A program made the position numbers and the translations under genes. The notes under the pieces are model-generated. The model did no database searches. It was not told where the DNA came from and saw only the letters and a program-made list of their open reading frames with translations. Source: DYRB01 sp963709645 (GTDB lineage Bacteria; Pseudomonadota; Gammaproteobacteria; Chromatiales; Chromatiaceae). From it: DNA of 64,000 nt. The stretch lies in the NCBI GenBank assembly GCA_963709645.1, contig CAVPXP010000022.1, forward strand, positions 101,435-165,434, written 5' to 3'. Shown here piece after piece: positions 16,522 through 25,478 of the stretch; the first letter of the stretch is position 1, and each line of letters opens with the position of its first letter.

Positions 16522-18927
16522 TCAGACGTCGATGTTCTCCGCGGCCAGCGCGTTCTTGTCGATGAATTCCCGGCGAGGCTCGACTTGGTCGCCCATCAGG
16601 GTCGAGAAGATCTGGTCGGCCATGATGGCATCCTCGACGGTGACCTGGAGGAGACGGCGGGTCTCCGGATTCATCGTTGTCTCCCAGAGTTGGTCTGGAT
16701 TCATTTCGCCCAACCCCTTGTAGCGTTGGCGGTGATATCCGCGGCCAGCATCGTCCAGCAGCCACTGAAGTCCCTCTCCGAAGGCGCTGATCGCTTTCCG
16801 GCGTTCGCCCCGGCGCACATAGGCACCGGCATCCAGTAGGTCCCGGATTCGGTCCGCGAATGTGGCGATGCGGCCGTAGTCGACGGATATGAAGAACTCG
16901 GGTGGAACCTCTTTTGTCTCGGGAATACCGTGCAGGAGCCGGGTCACCCGCAGAGGCTGGCCTCGGCTGTCGGTCCCATCCGTGAGGGCGACGGCGTAAC
17001 TGGACGAAGGCCCGGAGGATTCATTGAGCACAGACTGCAGGCGGTGTCTCCATTGCGTGTAGCCGGCGGCGTCGTCGAACAAAGCAGGGTCGAAGCGGTC
17101 CACGCGGATCAGCGCTTCCAAGAAGGCGGGATCGAAGCGGGAGGACAGTCGCCTTACGACACCCTGGAACGTCTGGAAGTCCTGCGCGAGCGATTCCAGT
17201 GCCTGGTCGCTGAGGGGCGGCGCAGCGTCGGAGACGTGCATGGCGGCCCCCTCTAGGGCCGACTGTAGCAGGGCCCCGCGCCACTCTGCATCGTCTAAGA
17301 GATACATCTCCTGTTTGCCGCGCTTGACCTTGTAGAGCGGCGGCTGGGCAATGTAGATATGCCCGCGTTCCACCAATTCTGGCATCTGGCGGTAGAAGAA
17401 GGTGAGCATCAGGGTACGGATGTGGGCTCCGTCCACGTCCGCATCCGTCATGATGATGATGCGATGGTAGCGGAGCTTGTTTGGGTCGTAATCTTCGCGG
17501 CCGATCCCGCAACCTAGGGCCGTAATGAGCGTACCGACCTCAGCGGATGAAAGCATCTTGTCGAAGCGGGCCTTTTCGACGTTGAGGATCTTGCCTTTGA
17601 GAGGCAAGATTGCCTGGAAGCTACGATCACGGCCCTGTTTGGCGGAGCCGCCGGCGGAGTCGCCCTCTACCAGATAGAGTTCGGATTTTGCGGGGTCTTT
17701 CTCCTGGCAGTCCGCCAGCTTGCCGGGCAGGCCGGCGATGTCTAGGACGCCCTTGCGCCGCGTCAGTTCGCGGGCGCGCCGTGCCGCCTCTCTGGCGCGC
17801 GCGGCTTCGAGCATCTTATTGGCGATGATCTTGGCCTCGATGGGGTGCTCTTCGAGGAATTCGTTAAAGAACTCCACGAGGGCGCTCTCGACTACCGGCT
17901 TGACCTCGGAGGAGACCAGCTTTTCCTTGGTCTGGGAAGAAAACTTGGGGTCGGGCACCTTCACCGAGACTACGGCCACCAACCCCTCTCGGGCATCGTC
18001 CCCCACAGGTCGCGTTTTCTGGGATTTGTCTAAACCTTCGCGTTCGATGTACTGGTTCAAGGTTCTTGTTAGCCCAGCGCGGAAGCCCGCGAGGTGGGTG
18101 CCGCCGTCCCTTTGCGGGATGTTATTGGTGTAGCAGAAAATGGTCTCCTGGTATGACTCGTTCCATTGCAGGGCGAGCTCGACGATCATCCCACCGCGCT
18201 CCGCCAGAAAGTAACAGATGGTTGGGTGAAGCGGAGTCTTGTTTTTGTTGAGGAGCTCTACAAAGGCACGAATTCCGCCTCGGTACTCGAAGCAGTCATT
18301 CCGACCTGTCGCATCCTCGGACAGACGAATCCTAACCCCGGAGTTCAAGAACGACAGCTCGCGCAGGCGCTTGGCGAGTATGTCGTAGTGGAATTCAATG
18401 TGGGTGAAGACCGACGGAGAGGGCCGGAATCTGATGCGGGTTCCGCACTCGGATGTTTCGCCGACGCTCTTGAGAGGATAGAGGGGTTCCCCTTCGGAAT
18501 ACTCTTGGTGGTATTCGTAGCCGTCGCGGTTAATGCGAAGATCCAGATGGTTGGACAGGGCGTTCACGACGGAGACTCCCACGCCGTGCAGCCCGCCAGA
18601 GACTTTATAGGAGTTTGCATCGAACTTTCCGCCCGCATGAAGCACAGTCATGATGACCTCGGCGGCGGAGCGCTGCTCTTCTGCGTGAATGTCAACTGGG
18701 ATGCCGCGGCCATTGTCCCTCACCGTAACGGATTGGTCCTCATGGACGGTGACATCGATGTCAGTGCAATAGCCGGCCAGGGCCTCATCGATGGAGTTGT
18801 CCACGACCTCGAACACCATGTGATGGAGTCCGGTTCCGTCGTCGGTGTCGCCGATATACATGCCGGGGCGCTTGCGAACCGCGTCCAGTCCGCGGAGGAC
18901 CTTGATATTGGTGGAGTCGTAGGACAT
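16522..18927 (-). CDS. gyrB: DNA gyrase subunit B
   Basis: ATPase subunit of DNA gyrase, which adds negative supercoils. From the ATG at 18927 (GGAG 7 bases upstream) it has 801 residues, close to the 804 of E. coli. Motifs are RKRPGMYIGDTDDGTGLHH near residue 19, the ATP-site VVDNSIDEA and DNGRGIPVD, KVSGGLHGVGVSVVNALS, the TOPRIM motifs LVEGDSAGGSAKQGRDR and IIMTDADVDGAHIRTL, and the C-terminal RYKGLGEMNPDQLWETTM. The usual upstream neighbour recF (with dnaN, dnaA) is absent. Confidence 0.98.
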   Translation of the reverse strand: MSYDSTNIKVLRGLDAVRKRPGMYIGDTDDGTGLHHMVFEVVDNSIDEALAGYCTDIDVTVHEDQSVTVRDNGRGIPVDIHAEEQRSAAEVIMTVLHAGGKFDANSYKVSGGLHGVGVSVVNALSNHLDLRINRDGYEYHQEYSEGEPLYPLKSVGETSECGTRIRFRPSPSVFTHIEFHYDILAKRLRELSFLNSGVRIRLSEDATGRNDCFEYRGGIRAFVELLNKNKTPLHPTICYFLAERGGMIVELALQWNESYQETIFCYTNNIPQRDGGTHLAGFRAGLTRTLNQYIEREGLDKSQKTRPVGDDAREGLVAVVSVKVPDPKFSSQTKEKLVSSEVKPVVESALVEFFNEFLEEHPIEAKIIANKMLEAARAREAARRARELTRRKGVLDIAGLPGKLADCQEKDPAKSELYLVEGDSAGGSAKQGRDRSFQAILPLKGKILNVEKARFDKMLSSAEVGTLITALGCGIGREDYDPNKLRYHRIIIMTDADVDGAHIRTLMLTFFYRQMPELVERGHIYIAQPPLYKVKRGKQEMYLLDDAEWRGALLQSALEGAAMHVSDAAPPLSDQALESLAQDFQTFQGVVRRLSSRFDPAFLEALIRVDRFDPALFDDAAGYTQWRHRLQSVLNESSGPSSSYAVALTDGTDSRGQPLRVTRLLHGIPETKEVPPEFFISVDYGRIATFADRIRDLLDAGAYVRRGERRKAISAFGEGLQWLLDDAGRGYHRQRYKGLGEMNPDQLWETTMNPETRRLLQVTVEDAIMADQIFSTLMGDQVEPRREFIDKNALAAENIDV

Positions 18928-19114
18928 GGGTCGCTCCAAGGGGGCGGGCAGGGTAACGGCTCGGCCACGCGTTCGAGGGTCGATCGAAATGCTCATGCCT
19001 TATGGCACGGCGCGGACCGATTGCGGTGATCGAGTGGCGAACTCGAGTTTCGTGAGAACCGGCGCCGGGGCTGGTTTTTGTCGGCTGTTGGCGGGTGGCT
19101 GCACGCGCGACGCC

Positions 19115-19120
19115 ATTATA
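19115..19120 (-). promoter_or_regulatory. candidate -10 box for gyrB
   Basis: A perfect TATAAT on the minus strand, about 190 bp upstream of gyrB. No convincing -35 box lies 17 bp further up. The surrounding 18928-19384 gap (457 bp) contains no gene. Confidence 0.4.
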
Positions 19121-19227
19121 CACGATTGTTTTCTTTGGCCGTCGGACCGGACGAGCAGGGTCGTGGAAGCGCGGCGTTTCGGGTGGGCGTGGCGTAGAGA
19201 ACCTGCGGCAAAGGCCCGAGTATCCTC

Positions 19228-19243
19228 TGTTCCACGTGGAACA
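19228..19243. promoter_or_regulatory. parS-type centromere site (ParB-binding palindrome)
   Basis: A perfect 16-bp palindrome, TGTTCCACGTGGAACA. The bacterial chromosomal parS consensus is TGTTtCACGTGaAACA, and C/G variants at these positions are known in proteobacteria. It lies in the gyrB upstream gap about 300 bp from the gyrB start. ParB would load here to segregate the origin region. Confidence 0.85.
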
Positions 19244-19384
19244 CTCGACGCCCTGTGCTGGCCGGCCGCCCGGCAAATCAATCAGAAGCGGCGTCACGCA
19301 TCGAGAGGCGCGAACTGATTCAAGCCAGCATGGCTTTAATCAGCATCTCCCTGGGGGCTCGCAGGCGAAGCGACAAGCCACGTT

Positions 19385-19981
19385 TCAGTCGGGCGGTCTG
19401 ACGGGTATGCAGGCCAAACGACCTTGATAGAGCGCGCAGGTTCCGCCGATGTCGCCCTTTGGCGTACGAACGACGCACCCGCTTCCCTCAGAAGCGAGAC
19501 CACAAGCTTCGAACGCCTCAGGAGGTGGCTGCGGGCCTGCGCCACGGGGAGGGGGAGGCCGCCGGTCCTGTGTGGGTGGATGATCGCTCGGATCTGGCCT
19601 GCGGTTTCCGGCTGGTCCGCCGAAGGTGGCGATGCCTTCTTGGTTCCTGTCTCCGGCTCGGGCGCCCGACTCGGTAGGCCCGCCGGGTGGACCCGGGGGA
19701 GGCTTGTCCGGCACGCAAACAACCCCTTCCCTTTTGTTCTCGCAGGTCCCGCCGATGGTCCGTTGTCCTTCCTGGAAGTAACAAGGCGCGGCCAGCGGTT
19801 TCGATGCGCACGCCGCAATCGCCTCGGGTGGTGGTCCCCCTGCATGGATCTGGGCCTGCGGCGTTTCCGCCCGGCTCGCCGGCATCGTGTTCATCAATGC
19901 CAGAAACGCAAACGCCGCTCCCATCCAGTGATTGCGCGTGCTAGTTCGGTACGGACTATTCGAGAAAAAGACGCGAAACAT
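19385..19981 (-). CDS. exported Pro-rich protein with two Cys4 repeats
   Basis: A 198-residue protein with a signal peptide (hydrophobic stretch about 21-33, likely cleaved after ASRA at 38). It contains two copies of a small domain: PPPEAIAACASK at about 50 and PPPEAFEACGLA at about 152, each running to a CVP/CIP end. The cysteines are at 58, 67, 80, 89 and at 160, 169, 182, 191, so the spacing C-x8-C-x12-C-x8-C is identical in both. The linker (92-150) is rich in Pro, Gly and Arg. Single copies of similar domains occur in small secreted proteins of many proteobacteria. The function is unknown; two disulfides per domain in the periplasm are plausible. Confidence 0.75.
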   Translation of the reverse strand: MFRVFFSNSPYRTSTRNHWMGAAFAFLALMNTMPASRAETPQAQIHAGGPPPEAIAACASKPLAAPCYFQEGQRTIGGTCENKREGVVCVPDKPPPGPPGGPTESGARAGDRNQEGIATFGGPAGNRRPDPSDHPPTQDRRPPPPRGAGPQPPPEAFEACGLASEGSGCVVRTPKGDIGGTCALYQGRLACIPVRPPD

Positions 19982-20440
19982 TACAACAACCCCCAGCTAC
20001 GTATCACCTGTGCCATCGCCGCCGGCCGGCCGAGTGTAATCCTCCAGCGATTGCGACTTCAACCTGAAGTGGAGCGGAAGATCGCCGGCGATTCGCCGCC
20101 TACAAGGGGGGGTCCTGAATCAAAGTTCCGCGGGCGGGTCGGCACGGCCGACGAGGTGGGGCGAGGTGGGCCGTGGCCGCTCGAAATTCGGGCCATCATC
20201 GTCGGCTACGGACCGGCACTGTCTTGGATGGCTCGAACAAGACTGGGTCAGGACCATCGGCGCACTCAGCCTCGGGACCCAGCCGCGCTGCGCGAGCGTT
20301 GCTCAGGCGCTTGGGCCTGGGCCTTGGTTCGCGTCGGCGTTCGAAGGTCGTTCCTGAATTCCGTCCCGGTGGGACGGCGGGAACCATGGATTCGCGGTTG
20401 GGGTGCTGCGCCGAGTGCCAGCCGGGCCCCTAAGGTCACC
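19982..20440. other. gene-free interval before ilvD
   Basis: About 460 bp between the divergent Cys-repeat gene and the ilvD promoter. No coding frame with family-like composition, no RNA gene and no clear repeat were seen. Confidence 0.4.
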
Positions 20441-20446
20441 TATAAT
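20441..20446 (+). promoter_or_regulatory. candidate -10 box for ilvD
   Basis: A perfect TATAAT 53 bp upstream of the ilvD ATG. The -35 region is poor (GTGCCA about 20 bp upstream). No attenuator or leader peptide was seen. Confidence 0.4.
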
Positions 20447-20498
20447 GTAGCTTCCCTTCAGATAAGGTTTCCCGTCCAGGTTCGTAGAGGTTGTCACC

Positions 20499-22352
20499 AT
20501 GCCCCAGTATCGATCCCGTACCACCACTCACGGCCGGAACATGGCGGGCGCCCGCGCCCTTTGGAGGGCCACGGGCATGAAGGATGGTGATTTCGACAAA
20601 CCCATCGTGGCGGTGGCCAACTCCTTCACGCAATTCGTCCCCGGGCACGTCCACCTGAAAGATCTGGGCCAGTTGGTGGCCCGCCAGATCGAGGCCGCCG
20701 GGGGCGTTGCAAAGGAGTTCAATACCATCGCAGTGGACGACGGGATTGCTATGGGTCACGGTGGCATGCTTTATTCCCTGCCGTCTCGGGACATCATCGC
20801 CGATTCGGTCGAGTATATGGTCAATGCCCACTGCGCCGACGCCTTGGTGTGCATCTCCAACTGCGACAAGATTACCCCGGGCATGCTGATGGCTGCCCTG
20901 CGGCTCAATGTCCCCACGGTTTTCGTGTCTGGGGGGCCCATGGAGGCAGGTAAGGTCCGGCTGGGTGATCGGGGCGAGCTGAAGCTCGATCTGGTAGACG
21001 CGATGGTCGCCGCCGCCAACCCACAGGAAAGCGATGCGGACGTCGCCGCGATCGAGCGCTCGGCTTGTCCAACCTGCGGCTCTTGCTCTGGCATGTTTAC
21101 GGCCAATTCCATGAATTGTCTAACCGAGGCGCTGGGGCTCAGTCTCCCGGGAAACGGGTCGCTGCTGGCGACCCATGTTGCGCGCAAGGATTTGTTTCTG
21201 GAGGCCGGTCGGCTAGTCGTCGAACTGGCTAAGCGCTGGTATGAGCAAGACGATGCCTCAGCGCTGCCTCGTTCCATTGCATGCGCCCATGCCTTCGAGA
21301 ACGCCATGAGTCTCGACATCGCAATGGGCGGCTCCACCAATACGGTTTTGCATCTCCTGGCGGCGGCCCACGAGGCAGAGGTTCCGTTTACGATGGCGGA
21401 CATTGATCGCCTGAGCCGACGGGTCCCCAATCTATGCAAGGTCGCGCCAGCCACCCAGAGATACCATATGGAGGACGTTCATCGCGCCGGGGGGGTCGTC
21501 GGTATTCTCGGTGAGCTGGATCGGGCTAGCTTGCTCCACCGTGACGTACCCACGGTGCACAGCACGACCCTCGGCGAGGCCCTCGACCGCTGGGACCTGA
21601 TGCGCCGGGATGCGCTGCCGCAAGCCCGTACCCGCTTCCTTGCGGCCCCCGGCGGCGTACCGACCCAGGTGGCCTTCAGCCAGGACCGCCTGTGGCCAGA
21701 TCTTGACCTGGACCGGGCACAGGGCTGCATCCGGAACCTGGAACACGCATACAGCCGAGATGGAGGCCTCGCGGTTCTGTTTGGCAACCTCGCGGCGCAC
21801 GGCTGCATCGTCAAGACCGCGGGCGTGGATGTGGCGAACCTCACATTCACGGGGCCTGCTCGGATCTTCGAAAGCCAGGATGCGGCAGTGGAAGCGATCC
21901 TGGGCGATGAGGTTAGGGCTGGGGATGTCGTTCTGATTCGCTACGAGGGGCCCAAGGGTGGACCCGGGATGCAGGAGATGCTCTACCCTACGAGCTACCT
22001 GAAGTCTAAAGGTCTCGGCAAGAGCTGCGCTCTGATCACTGACGGGCGCTTCTCTGGTGGTACTTCAGGCCTGTCTATCGGGCACGTTTCCCCCGAGGCG
22101 GCGGAGGGTGGGGTCATCGGTCTGGTCGAGGAAGGCGATCGCATCGCCATCGACATCCCGGCGCGGTCCATTGAGCTGATGGTGTCCACCGAAACGCTGG
22201 GCGAGCGTCGGCAGGCCATGGATGCTCGCGGCACCGCCGGGTGGTGCCCCCGGGATCGGCAGCGCCAGGTTTCCGCGGCCCTGCGGGCTTACGCGGCACT
22301 CACGACCAGTGCCTCACGGGGCGCCGTACGGGATCTATCTCAGTTGGCTTAA
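20499..22352 (+). CDS. ilvD: dihydroxy-acid dehydratase
   Basis: Iron-sulfur enzyme of valine and isoleucine synthesis that dehydrates 2,3-dihydroxy-acids to 2-keto acids. 617 residues, full length. Motifs are the N-terminal YRSRTTTHGRNMAGARALWR, the cluster region SNCDKITPGMLMAALRLN near 125, CPTCGSCSGMFTANSMNCL near 191-209, IAMGGSTNTVLHLLAAAHEA near 270, and the C-terminal ALITDGRFSGGTSGLSIGHVSPEA. It stands alone on the plus strand and converges with the TIGR04211 gene. Confidence 0.97.
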   Translation: MPQYRSRTTTHGRNMAGARALWRATGMKDGDFDKPIVAVANSFTQFVPGHVHLKDLGQLVARQIEAAGGVAKEFNTIAVDDGIAMGHGGMLYSLPSRDIIADSVEYMVNAHCADALVCISNCDKITPGMLMAALRLNVPTVFVSGGPMEAGKVRLGDRGELKLDLVDAMVAAANPQESDADVAAIERSACPTCGSCSGMFTANSMNCLTEALGLSLPGNGSLLATHVARKDLFLEAGRLVVELAKRWYEQDDASALPRSIACAHAFENAMSLDIAMGGSTNTVLHLLAAAHEAEVPFTMADIDRLSRRVPNLCKVAPATQRYHMEDVHRAGGVVGILGELDRASLLHRDVPTVHSTTLGEALDRWDLMRRDALPQARTRFLAAPGGVPTQVAFSQDRLWPDLDLDRAQGCIRNLEHAYSRDGGLAVLFGNLAAHGCIVKTAGVDVANLTFTGPARIFESQDAAVEAILGDEVRAGDVVLIRYEGPKGGPGMQEMLYPTSYLKSKGLGKSCALITDGRFSGGTSGLSIGHVSPEAAEGGVIGLVEEGDRIAIDIPARSIELMVSTETLGERRQAMDARGTAGWCPRDRQRQVSAALRAYAALTTSASRGAVRDLSQLA

Positions 22353-22387
22353 TCAGAGGACCGGGCGGCTGGGCTCGGCTTTTCCGC

Positions 22388-23056
22388 TCAGAGCGAGCCC
22401 CAGGAGCTCTTCCGGCGGCGAATACGGAGGTTGGGAAGCAGGAGCCCGATGAGCACCCCCCCCCCAACCACTCCAGCCCCAATCAAGAACCAGCGTTGAT
22501 TGGTTTGAAGGCTCAGGTCGCGGTTCTCTTGCTCCAGGTCAGCAGCTTGGCGGGTCAACTCCGCGACACGATTACGCAGGTCCGCCCGATCATTGGTGAT
22601 CTCGACAATATTGGCGGCGGCGCTCCGAAGCGTCGCCAACTCCTGTTGCAGCCGGTCCCGTTCCCGGCTAATCCGCTCATGCTCTGTCTTCAGCTCCTTG
22701 TGCTCGGATTGCAGGGTGTTGAGTCTTGCGGCCAGGGCGTCCGGTGCCTGCTGGAGCTCTGCGAGCCGCGCCGTCATGGCCGACAGCTGATCCCTGGCCG
22801 GCGGGTCGGTCTGCAGCTCGGATGTTGCGATATAGCCGACGGTCCCTTCCTCGGTCCGGACTTGCGAAAAAGCGCTTCCGCCGCCACCGCCGATGACCTG
22901 GAGGGCGGTCCCGCTCGGCAGCATCCTGGAAATCTTGAACTTGATGCTCTCCCCCTTGCGAAGGGGCACACTGCACTGGTCCGTTACATAGCGGGTTTCT
23001 GCCTGTGCTTGAGCAAGGGTACAGAGGCAAACGAGCAGCAGGGGGAGACGTCTCAC
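22388..23056 (-). CDS. TIGR04211-family SH3 domain protein with C-terminal membrane anchor
   Basis: A 222-residue envelope protein. A signal peptide (MRRLPLLLVCLCTLAQAQA) is followed by a bacterial SH3 domain (about 20-85; ETRYVTDQCSVPLRKGES and GTALQVIGG). A long coiled coil (about 90-185) comes next, then one transmembrane helix (WFLIGAGVVGGGVLIGLLLP, near 189-208) and a basic tail. This is the YgiM-like architecture, with the coil in the periplasm. Function is unknown; a role in envelope organisation is inferred from the domain set. Confidence 0.9.
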   Translation of the reverse strand: MRRLPLLLVCLCTLAQAQAETRYVTDQCSVPLRKGESIKFKISRMLPSGTALQVIGGGGGSAFSQVRTEEGTVGYIATSELQTDPPARDQLSAMTARLAELQQAPDALAARLNTLQSEHKELKTEHERISRERDRLQQELATLRSAAANIVEITNDRADLRNRVAELTRQAADLEQENRDLSLQTNQRWFLIGAGVVGGGVLIGLLLPNLRIRRRKSSWGSL

Positions 23057-23175
23057 ATCGAACCTCGGACAGGATTGGGTGGGTTGCTGTAGCCTGCGGC
23101 CCGCTAAGACTGTATACCATTGACCGGCCGCCCGGCCCGTTGCTCACCGATAGACTCGGGTAGGCGGGCGCCGGC

Positions 23176-24096
23176 CTATGGCACGAGGAGCATCTCCAGC
23201 AGGGCCTTCTGAGCGTGCAGGCGATTTTCCGCCTCGTCCCAGACCGCGGATTGCGGCCCGTCAATGACGGCGGCGCTGACCTCTTCTCCGCGATGGGCCG
23301 GTAGGCAGTGCATGAACAGGGCATCCGAGGAGGCTGCGGCCATCACTGCCTCGTTGACCTGATACCCTGCGAAGGCCGCCTGACGCAGGCGCTGCTCCTC
23401 CTCCTGGCCCATGCTGGCCCAGACGTCTGTGGCCACCAAATCGGCTCCGGCCGCTGCCTCCTGGGGGTCGCGCAGGACCTCGCAGCGTGCACCGGCTGCG
23501 GCCAAGACAGCGGGATCTGGCTCGAACCCGGCGGGGCAGGCGATACGCAGGTGGAAGTCAAAGACCTGTGCGGCGTTGATGTAGGAGTTGCAGACGTTGT
23601 TGCCGTCCCCGATCCAGGCGACGCGCCGCCCGCGGATGTCCCCGCGGTGCTCGAGATAGGTCTGCATGTCGGCCAGCAACTGGCAGGGGTGCGCGAGGTC
23701 GGATAGGCCGTTGATCACCGGGACCCGTGAGCAGGCCGCGAAGCGCTCCAGGGTCTCGTGTTTGAAGGTGCGTATCATCACGGCATCGACCATGCGAGAT
23801 AGGACCCGGGCATTGTCCTCGATGGGCTCGCCGCGGCCGAGTTGGGTGTCGCGGGGAGAGAGGAACAGTGCGTGGCCGCCGAACTGCACCATGCCGGTCT
23901 CGAAGGAGACGCGGGTGCGCGTCGATGCCTTCTCGAAGATCATGGCCAGGGTCCGGTGGCGCAGGGGGCGATAGTCCGCGCCTGCGCGGAGCATGGCCTT
24001 TAACTCGATCGCGCGAGCCAACAGGGCATGGGCTTCCTCGGGGTTGAGGTCCAGCAGAGTCAGCAGGTGCCGGGGTGCTGTTTCGGGTTTGTCCAT
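23176..24096 (-). CDS. argF: ornithine carbamoyltransferase
   Basis: Makes citrulline from ornithine and carbamoyl phosphate in arginine synthesis. From the ATG at 24096 (AAGGAG upstream) it has 306 residues. The carbamoyl-phosphate site is ASTRTRVSFE at 57-66. Other motifs are FLSPRDTQLGRGEPIEDNARVLSRM in two parts near 78-103, the loop DLAHPCQLLADMQT near 131, and the catalytic FMHCLPAHRGEEV near 265. It follows argD by 4 bp. Confidence 0.96.
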   Translation of the reverse strand: MDKPETAPRHLLTLLDLNPEEAHALLARAIELKAMLRAGADYRPLRHRTLAMIFEKASTRTRVSFETGMVQFGGHALFLSPRDTQLGRGEPIEDNARVLSRMVDAVMIRTFKHETLERFAACSRVPVINGLSDLAHPCQLLADMQTYLEHRGDIRGRRVAWIGDGNNVCNSYINAAQVFDFHLRIACPAGFEPDPAVLAAAGARCEVLRDPQEAAAGADLVATDVWASMGQEEEQRLRQAAFAGYQVNEAVMAAASSDALFMHCLPAHRGEEVSAAVIDGPQSAVWDEAENRLHAQKALLEMLLVP

Positions 24097-24100
24097 GCAA

Positions 24101-25294
24101 TCAATCTCCTTGGGGCCCGATCTCGGCAAGGAAGTCGCCAACCAGGCGCGAGACACCATCCAGCAGCATTTCCGCCTGGGCCTCGTCGAGGATCAGCGGC
24201 GGCAGCAGCCGGATCACTCGCTCTGACGTGACATTAATCAGCAGGCCCGCGGCTAGGGCCCGCGGGACCAGGTCCGTGCAGGGATGATCCAGCTCGATGC
24301 CCAGCATGAGCCCGCGGCCGCGAACCTCGGCCACCCCGCGCTGCCCCTCTAGGCGGCGGCGGAACCCCTCCAACAGGTACTCGCCCATGCCCGCGGCGCG
24401 CCCGGCCAAGCCATCGCGTTCCAGGGTCTCGATGACTGTGCGGGCGACCCGGCAGGCGAGCGGGTTCCCGCCGAAGGTCGATCCGTGGTTGCCAGGCGCG
24501 AAGACATCGGCGGCCGCTCCGCGGGCCAGGCAAGCCCCAATGGGCACGCCGTTGGCAAGACCCTTGGCCAGAGTCATGACGTCGGGCTGGATGCCGCTGT
24601 GCTGGTGGGCGAAGGGCAGGCCGGTGCGGGCCATACCGGTCTGGATCTCATCGAGCATGAGCAGCCAGCCGTGGGTATCGCACAGGGCGCGCAGGCGCGC
24701 CAGGTAGTCCGTCGCTGGGAGGTTGATTCCCCCTTCGCCCTGGATCGGCTCGACTAGGACGGCGGCGATGTTATGACGGTTGGCTGCCGCCGTTTCCACA
24801 GCGGCCACGTCGTCGTAGGGGACTCGAACAAAGCCCTGCACTAAGGGCTCGAACCCGGCCTGAACCTTCCGGTTGCCCGTGGCGCTCAAAGTTGCCAAGG
24901 TGCGGCCGTGAAAGCTTCCGTCCATGACCAGGATGGAAGGTTCCTGCACGCCCTTGCGATGCGCGTACAGGCGCGCGAGCTTGATGGCAGCCTCGTTGGC
25001 CTCGGCTCCGGAATTGGAGAAAAAGACGCGGTCCATGCCGGAATACGCGGTCAGCACATCACCCAGGGACTGCTGCTCGGCGATCTGGTACAGGTTCGAC
25101 GTGTGGATCAGTAGCCCGGCCTGTTCGCAGAGAGCCTCTCGGACCGCCGGGTGGGCATGACCGAGGCCGCACACCGCAATGCCGGAGAGGGCGTCCAGGT
25201 ACCGACGGCCGTCTGTGTCCCAGAGCCAGGCTCCGTCACCCCGGACGAAGGTGACAGGAAGCCGTTTGTAGGTTGCCATCAAAGGGTCATGCAT
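24101..25294 (-). CDS. argD: acetylornithine aminotransferase
   Basis: PLP enzyme of arginine synthesis that makes N-acetylornithine from the semialdehyde. The ATG at 25294 gives 397 residues; the frame is open for 88 more codons upstream but without conserved sequence. Motifs are VFFSNSGAEANEAAIKLAR near 94, GSFHGRTLATLSATGN near 128, LLMLDEIQTGMARTG near 215 and the PLP lysine in VMTLAKGLANGVPIGA near 247. It forms an operon with argF. Confidence 0.95.
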   Translation of the reverse strand: MHDPLMATYKRLPVTFVRGDGAWLWDTDGRRYLDALSGIAVCGLGHAHPAVREALCEQAGLLIHTSNLYQIAEQQSLGDVLTAYSGMDRVFFSNSGAEANEAAIKLARLYAHRKGVQEPSILVMDGSFHGRTLATLSATGNRKVQAGFEPLVQGFVRVPYDDVAAVETAAANRHNIAAVLVEPIQGEGGINLPATDYLARLRALCDTHGWLLMLDEIQTGMARTGLPFAHQHSGIQPDVMTLAKGLANGVPIGACLARGAAADVFAPGNHGSTFGGNPLACRVARTVIETLERDGLAGRAAGMGEYLLEGFRRRLEGQRGVAEVRGRGLMLGIELDHPCTDLVPRALAAGLLINVTSERVIRLLPPLILDEAQAEMLLDGVSRLVGDFLAEIGPQGD

Positions 25295-25323
25295 GGCCGC
25301 AATTCCTAACACCAAAAATGACG

Positions 25324-25357
25324 AGAGGCGGTCCCTCGCGGACGGGAAACCGCCTCT
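25324..25357 (-). terminator. hairpin between nfeD and argD
   Basis: A 9-bp perfect stem (AGAGGCGGT with ACCGCCTCT) closing a 16-nt loop with a further CCC/GGG pairing. On the minus strand it is followed by CGTCATTTTTGG, so it can end the SPFH-nfeD transcript before argD. On the plus strand it is followed by TTTTCTT, but no gene points into it. It could also act as an argD leader hairpin. Confidence 0.55.
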
Positions 25358-25478
25358 TTTCTTCAGACAATGAATACGTTGGAGTCTAAACGCTGAACTG
25401 GCCAGGTGGCAAGCCGCGGCTGGCGCAGGCGGCCTTGTCTTGGGTCTGGAGCGGGGTGTGTGCGACCCGCAGACCGGA

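Noticed and set aside
19424..20590. 388-codon plus-strand frame over the Cys-repeat gene
   Set aside because: Shadow of the minus-strand secreted protein, which has a signal peptide and regular cysteine spacing; the plus frame overlaps the ilvD start.
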